The position numbers and the translations under genes are program-made. From the NCBI RefSeq assembly GCF_030020805.1, contig NZ_CP125098.1, positions 5,355,501-5,419,500 on the forward strand: 64,000 nt of DNA, read 5' to 3'. Numbering within the stretch: the stretch's first letter is position 1; each line of letters opens with the position of its first letter. Below, piece after piece: positions 15,684-24,325 of this stretch. The notes under the pieces are model-generated. The model did not search any database, was not told where the DNA came from, and saw only the letters and a program-made list of their open reading frames with translations. The DNA comes from Paenibacillus sp. RC67. GTDB lineage: Bacteria > Bacillota > Bacilli > Paenibacillales > NBRC-103111.

Positions 15684-15780
15684 CATTTGCACCCGTTACT
15701 TTAATAAAAACAGGGAGCAGCCGCCGCGTGGCAATCTGCTCCCTAGCTATTGCGCTATCGTTCGCGGTATCGCTCAATTG
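15684..15780. repeat. CHC11: full unit at the end of a truncated gene
   Basis: Left core 15684-15709 (TTTGCACCCGTTACTTTAAT), stem GGGAGCAG (15713-15720) with CTGCTCCC (15736-15743), right core 15748-15780 (GCGCTATCGTTCGCGGTATC). The right core overlaps the last codons of the aminoglycoside-kinase remnant. Confidence 0.7.
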
Positions 15781-16239
15781 CAGCGAAGTGCTGCCTTATA
15801 GACGGGAACAGACTACTGGTTGGCGCAGGAAGATGAAGGCGGCGAAATACTTCGCAGAAGATATCCGTCGCACGTGCATCATCCTCAATTGTCGACAACG
15901 GCGTACCAGGTTCGACACTCTCCAGAAGGGCAACGCCCCAATCCTCGTCTTCATCTAGCACATTAATCGCCCCCGACCCTCATAGGCACGAAGCACACTA
16001 ATTTCCCTAGAAAGCTTGCCTTTCATGAATGAGGATTTAAGGACGACTGGCTTCCCGTCACTGCGCTTTGCCCGGAGCAAGAAGTTATATGATAAATTAG
16101 AAAATGGAGCTTCCGGGCTAAAGTCAAAGCGTCTTGCACAGTCGTTAATCAATCCAGGCAGCGCCTCCGCCCATGCTGCGCCTTGCTTACCGTGAAGTTC
16201 GTTCATTCTTACAATAAAAGTATCGGGGATCATAATCAT
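15755..16239 (-). pseudogene. APH(6)-like aminoglycoside kinase, frameshifted and 3'-truncated
   Basis: From ATG 16239 (AAAGGAG upstream) the frame encodes the N-terminal lobe of a streptomycin-6-kinase-like enzyme: SNLSYNFLLRAKRSDGKPVV, LKSSFMKGKLSREISVLRAYEGRG. It shifts frame in a run of five G near 15973. The next frame continues correctly as NVLDEDEDWGVALLESVEPG and FRRLHLPAP, ending at FAAIERYRER inside CHC11. The catalytic H-G-D loop and the C-terminal half, over 100 residues, are missing. The full enzyme would phosphorylate aminoglycosides; this copy cannot. Confidence 0.75.
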
Positions 16240-16362
16240 GCCGCTAATGGCTCCTTTCAGTGAAGTAGTTCTACTTATACTCTTCTTCGACATAAGGGGA
16301 TGGAAAATCCTGTTTCTCCATTTCCAGCATTCTTCTAATAGGGGTCACCTCACGAAACGGAA

Positions 16363-16485
16363 AAAATCGTACGTTAAGCAATTCATTGAATGAAAAACCG
16401 GACCCTTTACTTCACAAAGGAATCCGGTTTTCGTAATAAGGTAGCTAGAGTTCGTTGAACTATCGTGTCCCGATAGTTTAATACA
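16363..16485. repeat. CHC12: full unit
   Basis: Left core 16365-16383 (ATCGTACGTTAAGCAATT), stem AAAACCGGA (16395-16403) with TCCGGTTTT (16423-16431), right core 16452-16485 (TTGAACTATCGTGTCCCGAT). It ends 8 bases from the VOC remnant stop codon. Confidence 0.7.
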
Positions 16486-16492
16486 AATGGAT

Positions 16493-16740
16493 TCATTTAG
16501 GCTCTTCGATTGCCCAGAAACGATTTCCGTTCGGATCAAAAAACATCAAAACCTTATCTCCTCCACCGCCGATCGTAATCTCTCCCACTGTGACGCCGCT
16601 GCCAATTAATTCAGATCGCAACTGCTCTATGTCTTCTGTTGTAAATTGTATCGAATAATGTGGGTTCAGCTTAATATTACCTGTATACCAAATGCTGTTT
16701 TCGTCAGTTTCTTCTCCGAAAAGTAAGATTTCCTGCCCGT
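16493..16740 (-). pseudogene. VOC-family (glyoxalase/bleomycin-resistance-like) gene, 5' truncated at a CHC core
   Basis: The minus strand encodes 80 or so residues of a VOC domain: EILLFGEETDENSIWYTGN, HYSIQFTTEDIEQLRSELI, then the signature end KVLMFFDPNGNRFWAIEEP. The N-terminal half is missing. Reading upstream, the coding sequence joins directly to CTAACGGGCAG, the inverse of CHC13's left core. The gene was evidently cut or recombined there. It is flanked by CHC cores on both sides. Confidence 0.65.
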
Positions 16741-16796
16741 TAGCTCAACGCCCAACAGAGACATATGTACAAAAACCTATATTTTGTGAAGATGTA
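16725..16796. repeat. CHC13: core plus AT-rich hairpin
   Basis: Left core 16725-16751 (TTCCTGCCCGTTAGCTCAAC), then ACATATGTACAAAA...TTTTGTGAAGATGT, a long AT-rich stem-loop also found at 46678 and 49757. No right core is present. Truncated genes lie on both sides. Confidence 0.65.
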
Positions 16797-16822
16797 ACCG
16801 CGATTTGTGCCAGACATGTTGA

Positions 16823-17470
16823 GAACCGACGCCAGACGGTCAAGCGATCTCCGTGAAGTCCGGCAAGTACAAGGCTCAATCCTTGGCCCTTGAGCCTGAT
16901 GTCTCCACCTGCGGCTACTTCTGGTCCATAGCCGCCCAAACCAACGGTTGTATACGAATCCACGGCATCAACGAACAGACCCGTCAGCCCGATATTGAGA
17001 TTCTTAACGTCCTTGAACAAATGGGCTGTACCGTCATCCGTGGAGCGGATTTCATCGAAGTTACCGGAGCTCCTCAACTGAAGGGCGGATTCTCCATCAG
17101 CATGAAGCGCTGGTCTGACCAAACCTTAACCATCGCTGCCATGGCCCCGTTCGCAGACGGCCCCATCACGCTAACAGACGCCGCTCATATCCGCCATCAC
17201 GAATGCGACCGGATAGCTGCCATCTGCACTGAGCTTGGCAAGCTCGGAATTCGGGTGGAGGAGCATCCTGACGGTCTGACAGTGTATCCGGGCGAGCCCA
17301 CACCCGCTCTGCTTGATACCTACGACGATCATCGCGTAGCCATGGCGCTCTCGCTGATTGCCGTCAAAGCGGACGGCATTCGGATAGCCGATCCCGGCTG
17401 CGTTTCCAAAACATGTCCGGACTATTGGGACCGGCTGAGCGCTCTAGGCTTGGATGTAACCCTCTCATAG
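16823..17470 (+). pseudogene. aroA: 3-phosphoshikimate 1-carboxyvinyltransferase, 5' truncated
   Basis: About 216 residues of the C-terminal half of EPSP synthase, which joins PEP to shikimate-3-phosphate in aromatic amino acid synthesis. Visible parts: KSGKYKAQSLALEPDVSTCG, HIRHHECDRIAAICTELGKL (the conserved E-x-D-R), DTYDDHRVAMAL, and IADPGCVSKTCPDYWDRL near the end. A stop codon lies just upstream (16820-16822), and about half of the usual 430 residues is missing. The break is 25 bases after the CHC13 hairpin. An intact aroA must exist elsewhere if the cell makes aromatics. Confidence 0.8.
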
Positions 17471-17502
17471 ATTTAACAGTCAAAAGGTGCTGGATTTAAA
17501 AT

Positions 17503-17552
17503 AACTCCAAGAGACCCTTTATTAGAACGCTAATAAAGGGTCTCTTGGAGTT
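17503..17552. terminator. Perfect 23-bp stem terminator
   Basis: 17503-17525 pairs perfectly with 17530-17552 around the loop AACG; key bases are CCAAGAGACCC and GGGTCTCTTGG. It lies 33 bases past the aroA stop codon and could act on both strands. Confidence 0.7.
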
Positions 17553-17640
17553 GTAAAATGTTTTAATATTTATGTAACTTTTTCCAAATCACCTCGTCTT
17601 TATTAATGAACTAGATACATAGAATAGGAGTTGTTATGCA

Positions 17641-18552
17641 ATGAAAAAGTTAATCATCGGTCTGACTGCAGGAATGCTGATCGGATCGGCAGCAACAGCT
17701 TTCGCATCATCGGAGGATATTGGCAAGGACGTCCAAGCGGTATGCGCCAAATTTACTTTCAAAGTGAATGGAGCTGAGAAGCCACTGGAAACAACTCCGC
17801 TTGTGTACGAGGGTACCGCCTATCTGCCAGTAAGAGAAGTGGCCAAGCTGACAGGATATGAACTCTTATATAAAGAGGACACCCGAACCATTGAACTCAC
17901 TAACAATGCCAGTGCGGCTAGTACCCCACCTGCGCCTCCTGTTGTGAAGACGGAGCCTCCTGCCGTTCCTGAGGGGCAGAAGGCCGCAGAGCCTGAAAAG
18001 AAAAGCAATAATGCTGTAAATCCAATGAATCAGGTATATTTGAGTGAACTACTGGATGCTTTCGCTAAGAAAGGCATCAAAAAAAATAAAGGTGGCGGCT
18101 CTGGAGATATAGCCAATTTCGAAATTGATGGGAAAAACTATGTTTTGAATGTAGTCGGAAATGATTCCACCGGTCGTATTCTCGACATCACTCCTCTCAT
18201 CGAGGCCAACATCATTACCCTGGCTGATGTGAAAAGTGCTAATCCGCAGCCCGCTAAGGTAAATGACCCTGCGCAGAAGACAGAAAAGGAACCTGAAAAG
18301 AAAGCCACTAGCGATAAGAAAGTATCGAATACAGTGACTCGTGTGTACTTATTCGACTTGTTGGATGTGCTTAGTAAGAAGGGTATAAAAAGCAGCAGCG
18401 GCGGTTCAGGAGATAACGCCTATTTTGAAATTAACGGGAAAAGCTATGTAATGAAAATCGTAGAAACAGATTCCAAGGGTCGTATCCTTGACGTCACTCC
18501 TTTAATCGATGCCAACATCATTTCCGTGACCGATGTGCCAATAGTAAAGTAA
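17641..18552 (+). CDS. Secreted stalk-domain protein with a duplicated C-terminal module
   Basis: 303 residues. The signal peptide MKKLIIGLTAGMLIGSA ends at AFA-SS. Residues 35-90 form a copper-amine-oxidase-N/stalk domain (FKVNGAEKPLETTPLVYEGT, YLPVREVAKLTGYEL), typical of Paenibacillus cell-surface proteins. A proline-rich linker leads to two copies of a module of about 75 residues. Each copy begins VYLxxLLDxxxKKGIK, has a GGSGD turn and FEIxGKxYV, and ends GRILDxTPLIxANII. Linkers are Lys/Glu/Pro-rich. The function of the repeat module is not recognised. AGGAG lies upstream. A terminator follows at 18604. Confidence 0.7.
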   Translation: MKKLIIGLTAGMLIGSAATAFASSEDIGKDVQAVCAKFTFKVNGAEKPLETTPLVYEGTAYLPVREVAKLTGYELLYKEDTRTIELTNNASAASTPPAPPVVKTEPPAVPEGQKAAEPEKKSNNAVNPMNQVYLSELLDAFAKKGIKKNKGGGSGDIANFEIDGKNYVLNVVGNDSTGRILDITPLIEANIITLADVKSANPQPAKVNDPAQKTEKEPEKKATSDKKVSNTVTRVYLFDLLDVLSKKGIKSSSGGSGDNAYFEINGKSYVMKIVETDSKGRILDVTPLIDANIISVTDVPIVK

Positions 18553-18603
18553 GTCGCTAGACTTGTACGATGCAGGGAAGAATTGAAATTCAACTGGACC
18601 AAA

Positions 18604-18637
18604 GAAAAAGGAGCTGCTCCGACAGCTCCTTTTTCCT
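18604..18637 (+). terminator. Rho-independent terminator
   Basis: AAAAGGAGCTG-ctccga-CAGCTCCTTTTTCC, 50 bases after the stalk-protein stop codon. Confidence 0.75.
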
Positions 18638-18714
18638 GCACCTACAAACTTGCTATCTCCATGAGTTACTTGGCCACGTTCTTCAGAATTTCAATGTCCA
18701 GCGGATAATCTGGC

Positions 18715-18994
18715 GAGCACGCGGAGCAAATGGCTTTCCAGGAAATAGAGTACTTCAAAGAAAAAGCAAAAGAACGCTATAAAATTGAGGCCAAAAACAG
18801 CGAACTCAAGAATCGGCACGGGTACGACGTAGCCGATTCCTCGGGTCTGTTAGGCATGTAAATACAAGGGGCAATGGCGATATTCGCAGTGAATTTAAAC
18901 CGAATCATGAAGATGGCAGACTAAGAAAACAGCGAAAGAACCCATGAAAAATGCGACACCCTCTGGAAAATCCAGATCGGGTGTCGCATTTTTT
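18715..18994 (+). pseudogene. IS1182-family transposase, 3' remnant
   Basis: The plus strand encodes EHAEQMAFQEIEYFKEKAKE, RYKIEAKNSELKNRHGYDVA and SSGLLGM, a stop, then IQGAMAIFAVNLNRIMK. This is the conserved C-terminal end of IS1182-type DDE transposases, broken by an in-frame stop at 18859. The rest of the transposase is absent. A hairpin, ATGCGACACC...GGGTGTCGCAT with a T tract (about 18951-18994), lies beyond the stop and may be the element's terminator or end. Confidence 0.7.
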
Positions 18995-19116
18995 TGCCTA
19001 CTGCCAGGATTCACCGAAAAACCTTAAGTTCTTCAGTGGCCACCGATTTCTCGTGGGCTTTGCCGGTTTATATCAGAATTGTTCTAATTAGTATTCCCCT
19101 CAATGAGCGAGTTTAT

Positions 19117-19665
19117 TCAGTAATATGGTTCCATCATTAAAAACACTACTACTCCAGTAAAACTGACATATAGCCAAATAGGCATTGTCCATCGAGCAAT
19201 GCGCCGATGCTTTTGAATTTGATTCGTCCATCCCCAAACAAGTGTGAATAGGGCTAGCGGTATGATTATTGCGGCAAGGATGCTGTGCGAAATTAAAATA
19301 AAAAAATAAAAGGTTCTGATAATGCCTTGGCCGCCAAATGTCGCTATTTCTGAGGACATGTAGTGAAATGTTAAATAAGAAACCAGAAATAATAATGTCG
19401 AGGTAAAGGAAGCAAGAATGAAACCTTTGTGCACCTCGATGTTTTTTCTTAAAATTGCAATTAAGCTCGATATCAAAAATATAAACGTAAAGCTATTTAA
19501 AACTCCATTTATTCTCGGGAAGATGACTAAATCAAATTTGATACTTCCTTTGTATCCTATCGGTGAAAAAAACAAAAGAAGTATAACAAAATTTACAATC
19601 AAGGACGTTACAATTATAGGAATCGCATAGCTTTTATTATTGGCTGGTTGATCATTTGAGTTCAT
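19117..19665 (-). CDS. DUF420 membrane protein (YozB/CtaM-like)
   Basis: 182 residues with five predicted membrane helices (for example PIIVTSLIVNFVILLLFF, FTFIFLISSLIAIL, ILASFTSTLLFLVSYLTFHY, HSILAAIIIPLALFTLVWGW, YVSFTGVVVFLMM). Histidines sit at helix ends (EVHKGF, LISHSILA, QKHRRIARW), as in DUF420 proteins. B. subtilis YozB has a similar length, and CtaM of staphylococci helps mature heme A oxidase. I place the start at ATG 19665, after AAGGAG at 12 bases. It is probably an assembly factor for aa3-type oxidase, although no oxidase genes are adjacent. Confidence 0.75.
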   Translation of the reverse strand: MNSNDQPANNKSYAIPIIVTSLIVNFVILLLFFSPIGYKGSIKFDLVIFPRINGVLNSFTFIFLISSLIAILRKNIEVHKGFILASFTSTLLFLVSYLTFHYMSSEIATFGGQGIIRTFYFFILISHSILAAIIIPLALFTLVWGWTNQIQKHRRIARWTMPIWLYVSFTGVVVFLMMEPYY

Positions 19666-19718
19666 TTGATCCAAACGCTCCTTCTGCAGGCAGTATCCAA
19701 TACGGTATTTTCGATCAA

Positions 19719-20398
19719 TCAATACGGACGAAAGTTATTTCTTTTTTTCGAGCTTACCTTAGACATAAAAATTCCTTTGTCAGACGCATAAGTGACTAGC
19801 TCAGCACGACTCTTTAATTTCAACTTAAAAAGAATGCCATTCAGTATGAGCTTCACTGTATTTCCGGTATTACTAACCGATCAGCGATTTCTTCGATGTT
19901 GAATCCTCTACACAGATTTCTTAATACTGCCGTTTCCATTACACTAAGAAGGGGCTGTACGCCATATGGGATATTCTCGGTAACAAATTGCTTTAAAATT
20001 TGATATCCAAGCTCTCTCGGCAGAGTCGCATCCTCGATCACGAGCGATCTCAGATACTCGTGAAAGGAAGCTGGATGCAGCGACTTGAGCAAGTAACCTT
20101 GCGCCCCGCTTTTCAGAGCTTCAAAAAAATACTCAACGTCTGCGCTTTCCGCTTGCAATACGACTAACATTTGGGGATTCATCTTTTTCATTTTTTGAAT
20201 GGTCTGTGTACCCTTCATATCGTGTAAATCAACCGCAACAAGCGCAACCTCCGGCTTTAATGAATCGGCGAGTGATATCGCATCCCTTCCGCAGTCAGTT
20301 TCCGCTACGACCTCGAATAGCTGATCCAGCTCCAGCAGGTTTCCGCTCTCTATGCTCTGCGATGGTTCTGCAAGCAACACTCTGTTGATTTGGCTCAC
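19719..20398 (-). pseudogene. NarL/FixJ-type response regulator, frameshifted in the HTH
   Basis: Residues 1-115 form a receiver domain: RVLLAEPSQSIESGN (one acidic residue where family members have two), VALVAVDLHDMKG with the phosphoacceptor Asp, and GYLLKS with the switch lysine. The LuxR-type HTH begins normally (LLSVMETAVLRNLCRGFNIEEIADRL) but shifts frame after VIPE near 19862. The other frame continues GNTVKLILNGILFKLKLKSR to the family's usual end at 19719. One base has been lost or gained, so DNA binding is destroyed unless this is a sequencing error. No partner kinase lies nearby. Confidence 0.7.
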
Positions 20399-20692
20399 CG
20401 CTCCACAACCCCTTTACGGAACCTTAAACCTATGCCTGTTGCTATTATCGCGTTTTATATGTTTAGTCGAATGGCCCGAATTGGTTATTTTCCTTGAATA
20501 ATATGACCATTCAGTGTCAATGACATATTATAGATCTTTTTAAGACATATTTAATTGGTCGCCGTAATAAATTATTGACATTATTGGCATATATACCGGA
20601 TCGAGTGTTATTACGTGTTCCGTATTCAATAAAAAATCAGAAATTAAAAGCTTAGTCCCCCGTTTCGCCGATTAATTGTAACTCAACTTGTT
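20399..20692. other. Intergenic stretch, nothing recognised
   Basis: AT-rich, no coding frame with a ribosome binding site and no clear repeat. It lies upstream of the response regulator and may hold its promoter. Confidence 0.4.
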
Positions 20693-21138
20693 TCATCTTA
20701 TAAAAATAGCTTTTTTCTCCATCAACTCTGAATACGATCCCGATTCGATCACTCTTCCTTGCTCCACGACCACAATTCTGTCCATTCCTTCCAAGCCATT
20801 AAGCCGGTGACAGATTAGCAGAAGCGTATCTTCGGATGCTTGTTCGTATAGGTTTGTCAAAACACGTTGCTCTGTCACATAGTCCAGCGAAGATGTCGGT
20901 TCATCCAACAGCCATAGCTTTCCATTGCGAAGCATGGCCCGCGCCAGGGCTAAGCGCTGTTTTTCGCCATCCGATAAATTTTCTCCCTTTTCGTACACGG
21001 GGTCCGTTAATGAAGTGGTCGGCAATTACACTTTAGCGAGGATATCCAACAGGTCGCCGTCAGAATGGTCCTCACCATCCTTTAGCAAGTTATCCCGGAT
21101 CGTTCCCCGGAAAAAATGACTTTGCTGCTTTGAAAGAC
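20693..21138 (-). pseudogene. ABC exporter nucleotide-binding domain (CydC/CydD-like), 3' remnant
   Basis: The minus strand encodes the last 145 or so residues of an ABC exporter ATPase: QQSHFFRGTIRDNLL (Q-loop region), an in-frame TAA near 21025, then ENLSDGEKQRLALARAML (signature), KLWLLDEPTSSLD (Walker B and D-loop), LLLICHRL (H-loop His), and the C-terminal helix. Q-S-H-F-F-R-G and the signature resemble thiol-reductant exporters CydC/CydD, but general ABCB/ABCC exporters are possible. Walker A and the membrane domain are missing. The gene was probably broken by the IS66 element next to it. Confidence 0.7.
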
Positions 21139-21289
21139 ATCAGCTAATATGCTCACAGAATTTGTCATGCTCCATCTGATGGCTCCACTTTCTCCACTCA
21201 TCAAAGGTTGGAGTACACCCAAAAATGCGGGAAATGTTATTGCAAAATTAGTAACGACCTGCGAGACAACGATGGCGGCTAATCCGTCG

Positions 21290-21761
21290 ATGGACTTGCG
21301 CAGATCTGTTGATCCAGACGCAAGATAGACGGGCTGGACACCGGATAATGTTAGCATGGTGCTTCCAGAGCTTGTACGAATTCTCTTAGCAGCCTTGGGT
21401 CAAAGCCAGGGCGGATCTCAATATGGGCTGAACCGATGTAAACGACAAGGGAAGCATGGTTGGTAAATTGAATGGGATCAGCAACTGTTAGCGGCACCCA
21501 GTGTGTGGGGGCAGTTACGACCTCGGAAAGAACTCCTTCAAGTTGGCGGAGCCAATACTTCAACTGCTCTTTTGTAACATGATGTGCATCGCATCACGCT
21601 GACATTGTAAGCCCACTTGCTTTGTAGTCCGCGATACGGGCTGTCCATTCTTGGCGACGCTGTTCTTTAGTGGTCATAGGGCAACCTCCGATTGGATTAG
21701 GCTGCTCACATTCTTTCACGTAAATTTGAGTTCTTGATGGTGTGTAGGGTTTTACGCTTAC
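21290..21761 (-). mobile_element. IS66-family element, left-end remnant
   Basis: The end GTAAGCGTAAAACCC (minus strand, starting at 21761) is a typical IS66 terminus. It is followed by a disrupted tnpA (21351-21677) and only the first 22 or so codons of tnpB (LTLSGVQPVYLASGSTDLRK, then SIDGLAAIV, 21290-21357). The rest of tnpB and tnpC is gone, and the sequence joins the ABC exporter remnant. Confidence 0.7.
21351..21677 (-). pseudogene. IS66 TnpA (orf1) with nonsense mutation
   Basis: From ATG 21677: MTTKEQRRQEWTARIADYKA, SGLTMSA, TGA, then CDAHHVTKEQLKYWLRQLEG to IEIRPGFDPRLLREFVQALE and a final APC. Where the family has tryptophan (SAWC), this copy has TGA, splitting the gene. TnpA of IS66 is a small DNA-binding accessory protein; with tnpB and tnpC lost the element is dead. 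Confidence 0.7.
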
Positions 21762-21844
21762 GGTTGTACACACTCGATGTTGAAGTATTGTAAAGCAACA
21801 AAACAGACCAAATCCCCTCATTCTTGAAGGGTTTATGTGTGCTT

Positions 21845-22225
21845 CTATAGTGTGTAACATTCCGAAGAAAATAAATTGTATGCTTCCAACTGGCTTAGAT
21901 GAATGATTCCCTCTCCCTGAACCTCAATACGACCTGGATAGTCGATTCGAATAGGAATATATGTGGTGTCTTATAATGGTCTGACTGCGCTACATGATAT
22001 GAAACAATTAATTTCTTATCTTCTGAAACAATACTAAGATTAATTCTTCCATAATCTTCGTCATCTTCTTGGACATTCCAATAATATCTTTGCCGCTGTA
22101 CTCTAATTTCCGTTTTCCTTTTGAGTTTGCTCCCACAGGCTTGTTCCTCTCTTATACAGTCTTATTCGCTTTCCCTGTTTATTCGAGGCAGCATCGAATT
22201 GTTTCCACAATTGACTTATATTCAT
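21845..22225 (-). pseudogene. Hypothetical gene broken by frameshifts
   Basis: It starts at ATG 22225 with GGGAG upstream: MNISQLWKQFDAASNKQGKR, then a shift into QRQRYYWNVQEDDEDYGRIN, LSIVSEDKKLIVSYHVAQSD, then a second shift into IRIDYPGRIEVQGEGIIHLS. The three pieces read naturally in order, so a gene of about 125 residues has at least two indels. The product is unrecognised. Its ribosome binding site is masked by the CHC14 hairpin. Confidence 0.5.
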
Positions 22226-22228
22226 AAT

Positions 22229-22320
22229 AAAATCTCCCATTAGTCCTATTAAATCTAGGTTTTCTTCTAATGAGAGGTTTTAATCTGCTGTATTGAACTA
22301 GCGTTCTGCATTAGGTTAAC
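22229..22320 (-). repeat. CHC14: core plus hairpin masking a ribosome binding site
   Basis: Core 22291-22320 (TTGAACTAGCGTTCTGCATT). Stem 22229-22243 (AAAATCTCCCATTAG) with 22267-22281 (CTAATGAGAGGTTTT). On minus-strand RNA this pairs the GGGAG site four bases before ATG 22225. The loop shares CTAGATTTA with CHC9. Confidence 0.65.
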
Positions 22321-22353
22321 TAATCATTGCAATTAAAAGCTAATTCTAGACTG

Positions 22354-23095
22354 TTAAGTTTCAAGATTAATTCGAGTTGGAGTAACTACATAATCATCTG
22401 CTTGATTATCTCTCCATAATTTTTCTACTTCTGATGGGCCAATATTGATTCCCAGAAATGAAGGGTCCAAGAATATTTCTTGTTTATTTAGAAGAATAAT
22501 TTTCAATGCATCACATAAAGCACGAGTTTTCTTTTAATGGCTTTGTGGCTTTGTGGCTTTCTAGCATCAATGATAAGAGAAACAAAACCTAGACTAACAT
22601 CCTTATCTCTGTGGTCAAACCGTTTGGAATGGTATATATAACCTTTTTCCATCCCATTCTTGATAATGAAACACCACATATTCATCACAATATTCCAATA
22701 AATTAACTTCAAATCCAGCTGATTCAAACTTTGAAGATAAAGTCTTATAGTTATGTACAATTTTATGGCTAGCTGCTGGATGGTCTGCGGGGCCAGGTCC
22801 ACCTTCTTGCACTCCATTTTGATAATTTTCATCTGGAAAAAAACCGTCAGGAACTGCACATCGCACATAACCGCTGGGCTTTAAGAAATTCAAACCAAAT
22901 CATTGCGGCTTCAATTCCCTCTTCATAATTTAAGTGTTCCCATACATGCTCTGCCAATCTTGCAGAAATCATATTTGGTAAAAATCGATTTACCCAATCG
23001 TTTCGCCTTATCAAATTTAATTCCGACTCCTGAGTTTGTATCCACTCAGGATTATTATTGTATTGTCCCGAACCAATAACAACTCTTAATTCCTA
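22354..23095 (-). pseudogene. SAM-dependent methyltransferase remnant joined to another gene's 3' end
   Basis: The 5' part (minus strand, from about 23095) reads WIQTQESELNLIRRNDWVNR, RLAEHVWEHLNYEEGIEAAM, a frameshift near 22880, then FLKPSGYVRCAVPDGFFPDE, GGPGPADHPAASHKIVHNYK, LLEYCDE, a second frameshift near 22650, and YHSKRFDHRDKDVSLGFVSL. This matches predicted methyltransferases with the VPDGFFP motif. After a short repeated GCCACAAA stretch, the frame joins the last 60 residues of an unrecognised protein (LCDALKIILLNKQEIFLDPS, TPTRINLET). The composite is non-functional. Confidence 0.65.
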
Positions 23096-23174
23096 TTTTT
23101 GACTAAGCACAATAATCACAACCCAATATTTTAAAATTAGTATAACGTCATTTTCACTTCAAAGAGACTCGTCA

Positions 23175-23220
23175 GGAAAGAGATAATGTTCTTGTCAAAA
23201 TTCCGATTGACAACAAAAAA
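23175..23220. mobile_element. Fragment of transposon-end-like repeat
   Basis: GAGATAATGTTCTTGTCAAAATTCCGATTGACAA matches in part the repeats at 45.65-45.76 kb (GAGATAATGTTCTTGTCA and TTGACAAGAAC). It is a short remnant bordering the phosphorylase pseudogene. Confidence 0.4.
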
Positions 23221-23243
23221 ACACCAAACGTCGCGGTGGTTTA

Positions 23244-23466
23244 TTACACACCACAAACCTCGGATGCGGCATAAAAAGCACCTGATTCCATGTTGACGAT
23301 TTCCCCTCCTTCATTCTGCCACTGTGATACTAGATCCATCCTTCGTTTCCCGATACAATGCGTCAGCTGTAGCTGCTGAAACTTCAGTTAGTTGGTATCC
23401 AAAGCTCCTGACAGCTAGTTTCGCCTTGTCTCCAAACACCACTTCTTTTATTCCGCATCCACGATA
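23244..23466 (-). pseudogene. Nucleoside phosphorylase fragment, frameshifted
   Basis: The minus strand reads GCGIKEVVFGDKAKLAVRSF, GYQLTEVSAATADALYRETK, a one-base shift near 23325, then QWQNEGGEIVNMESGAFYAA and SEVCGV, where a stop ends it. NMESGAFYAA resembles the E-M-E-x-A/G-A-F/L motif of uridine/purine nucleoside phosphorylases. Both ends are missing. A remnant only. Confidence 0.5.
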
Positions 23467-23572
23467 TAAATTTATTTATACATATACACATAAAACATAA
23501 TTTGTTTTATCGATACTACGGGCGTAGAATAACACCTGTAACCAAAGTTCAAAAGAATAGGAGGCAATATAT

Positions 23573-24235
23573 ATGGGAAAACAAATCTTAATGGTTGTCA
23601 CCAGTCATACAGATATGCAGGAAGGCAAGAAGACAGGAATCTGGCTATCGGAGTTCGCGGAGGCATATCTGGCCTTCCAAGAATACGGCTATGAAATCAC
23701 AGTAGCAAGCCCAAAGGGAGGAACTGCCCCGATCGACCCAAGCAGCGTGGGCGACCAAACACCGCAAGAAATCTCGGACGCTGCCAAGCATCTGGAAAAC
23801 ACCAAAAAGCTGGATGATGTAACGGAGGAAGGATTTCAAGTGATTTTCCTTCCTGGCGGTCATGGCACGATGTTCGATCTGCCAGAAAACAAAAAGCTCC
23901 AGCAATTGCTTCGTGAATTTTACGAAGCTGGAAAAACCGTCGCCGCTGTTTGCCATGGTCCTGCCGGTCTCGTTGGCGCGACTTTATCCAATGGACAGCC
24001 GCTAATCGCAGGCAAGCGTGTGAATGCTTTCACTGACAGAGAAGAAGCAGCGACAGGCTTGGGCTCTTACCTACCATTCCTCTTGGAGAGCAAAATCCGT
24101 GATCTGGGTGCCATTTTTGTAGCGGCGCCAAACTGGAATACTCATGTAGAAGTCGACGGCAACCTGATTACCGGACAAAATCCTCAATCTACGCTCGCTG
24201 TCACAAAAGCAGTATTGAGCAAATTAGGCAATTAA
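23573..24235 (+). CDS. DJ-1/PfpI family protein (Hsp31-like)
   Basis: A 220-residue cytosolic protein of the class I glutamine-amidotransferase-like superfamily. It shows VIFLPGGHGTMFDLP, the nucleophile elbow AAVCHGPAGLV (Cys-His), and the acidic residue in TGIWLSEFAEAY. ASPKGGTAPIDPSS and WNTHVEVDGNLITGQNPQST are typical of the Hsp31/YdeA-like branch, which have glyoxalase III, chaperone or deglycase roles. GGAGG precedes the ATG. It heads a co-directional group with an MFS exporter and a LysR regulator, suggesting a response to reactive carbonyls or a toxic compound. Confidence 0.8.
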   Translation: MGKQILMVVTSHTDMQEGKKTGIWLSEFAEAYLAFQEYGYEITVASPKGGTAPIDPSSVGDQTPQEISDAAKHLENTKKLDDVTEEGFQVIFLPGGHGTMFDLPENKKLQQLLREFYEAGKTVAAVCHGPAGLVGATLSNGQPLIAGKRVNAFTDREEAATGLGSYLPFLLESKIRDLGAIFVAAPNWNTHVEVDGNLITGQNPQSTLAVTKAVLSKLGN

Positions 24236-24325
24236 TACTACTTGAGGCTGATAGATGAAGTTTATCAGCCTCCTTCCATATTCATTTATTATTTTCTTTA
24301 TACAAAAGGAGGGGTATTGAATACC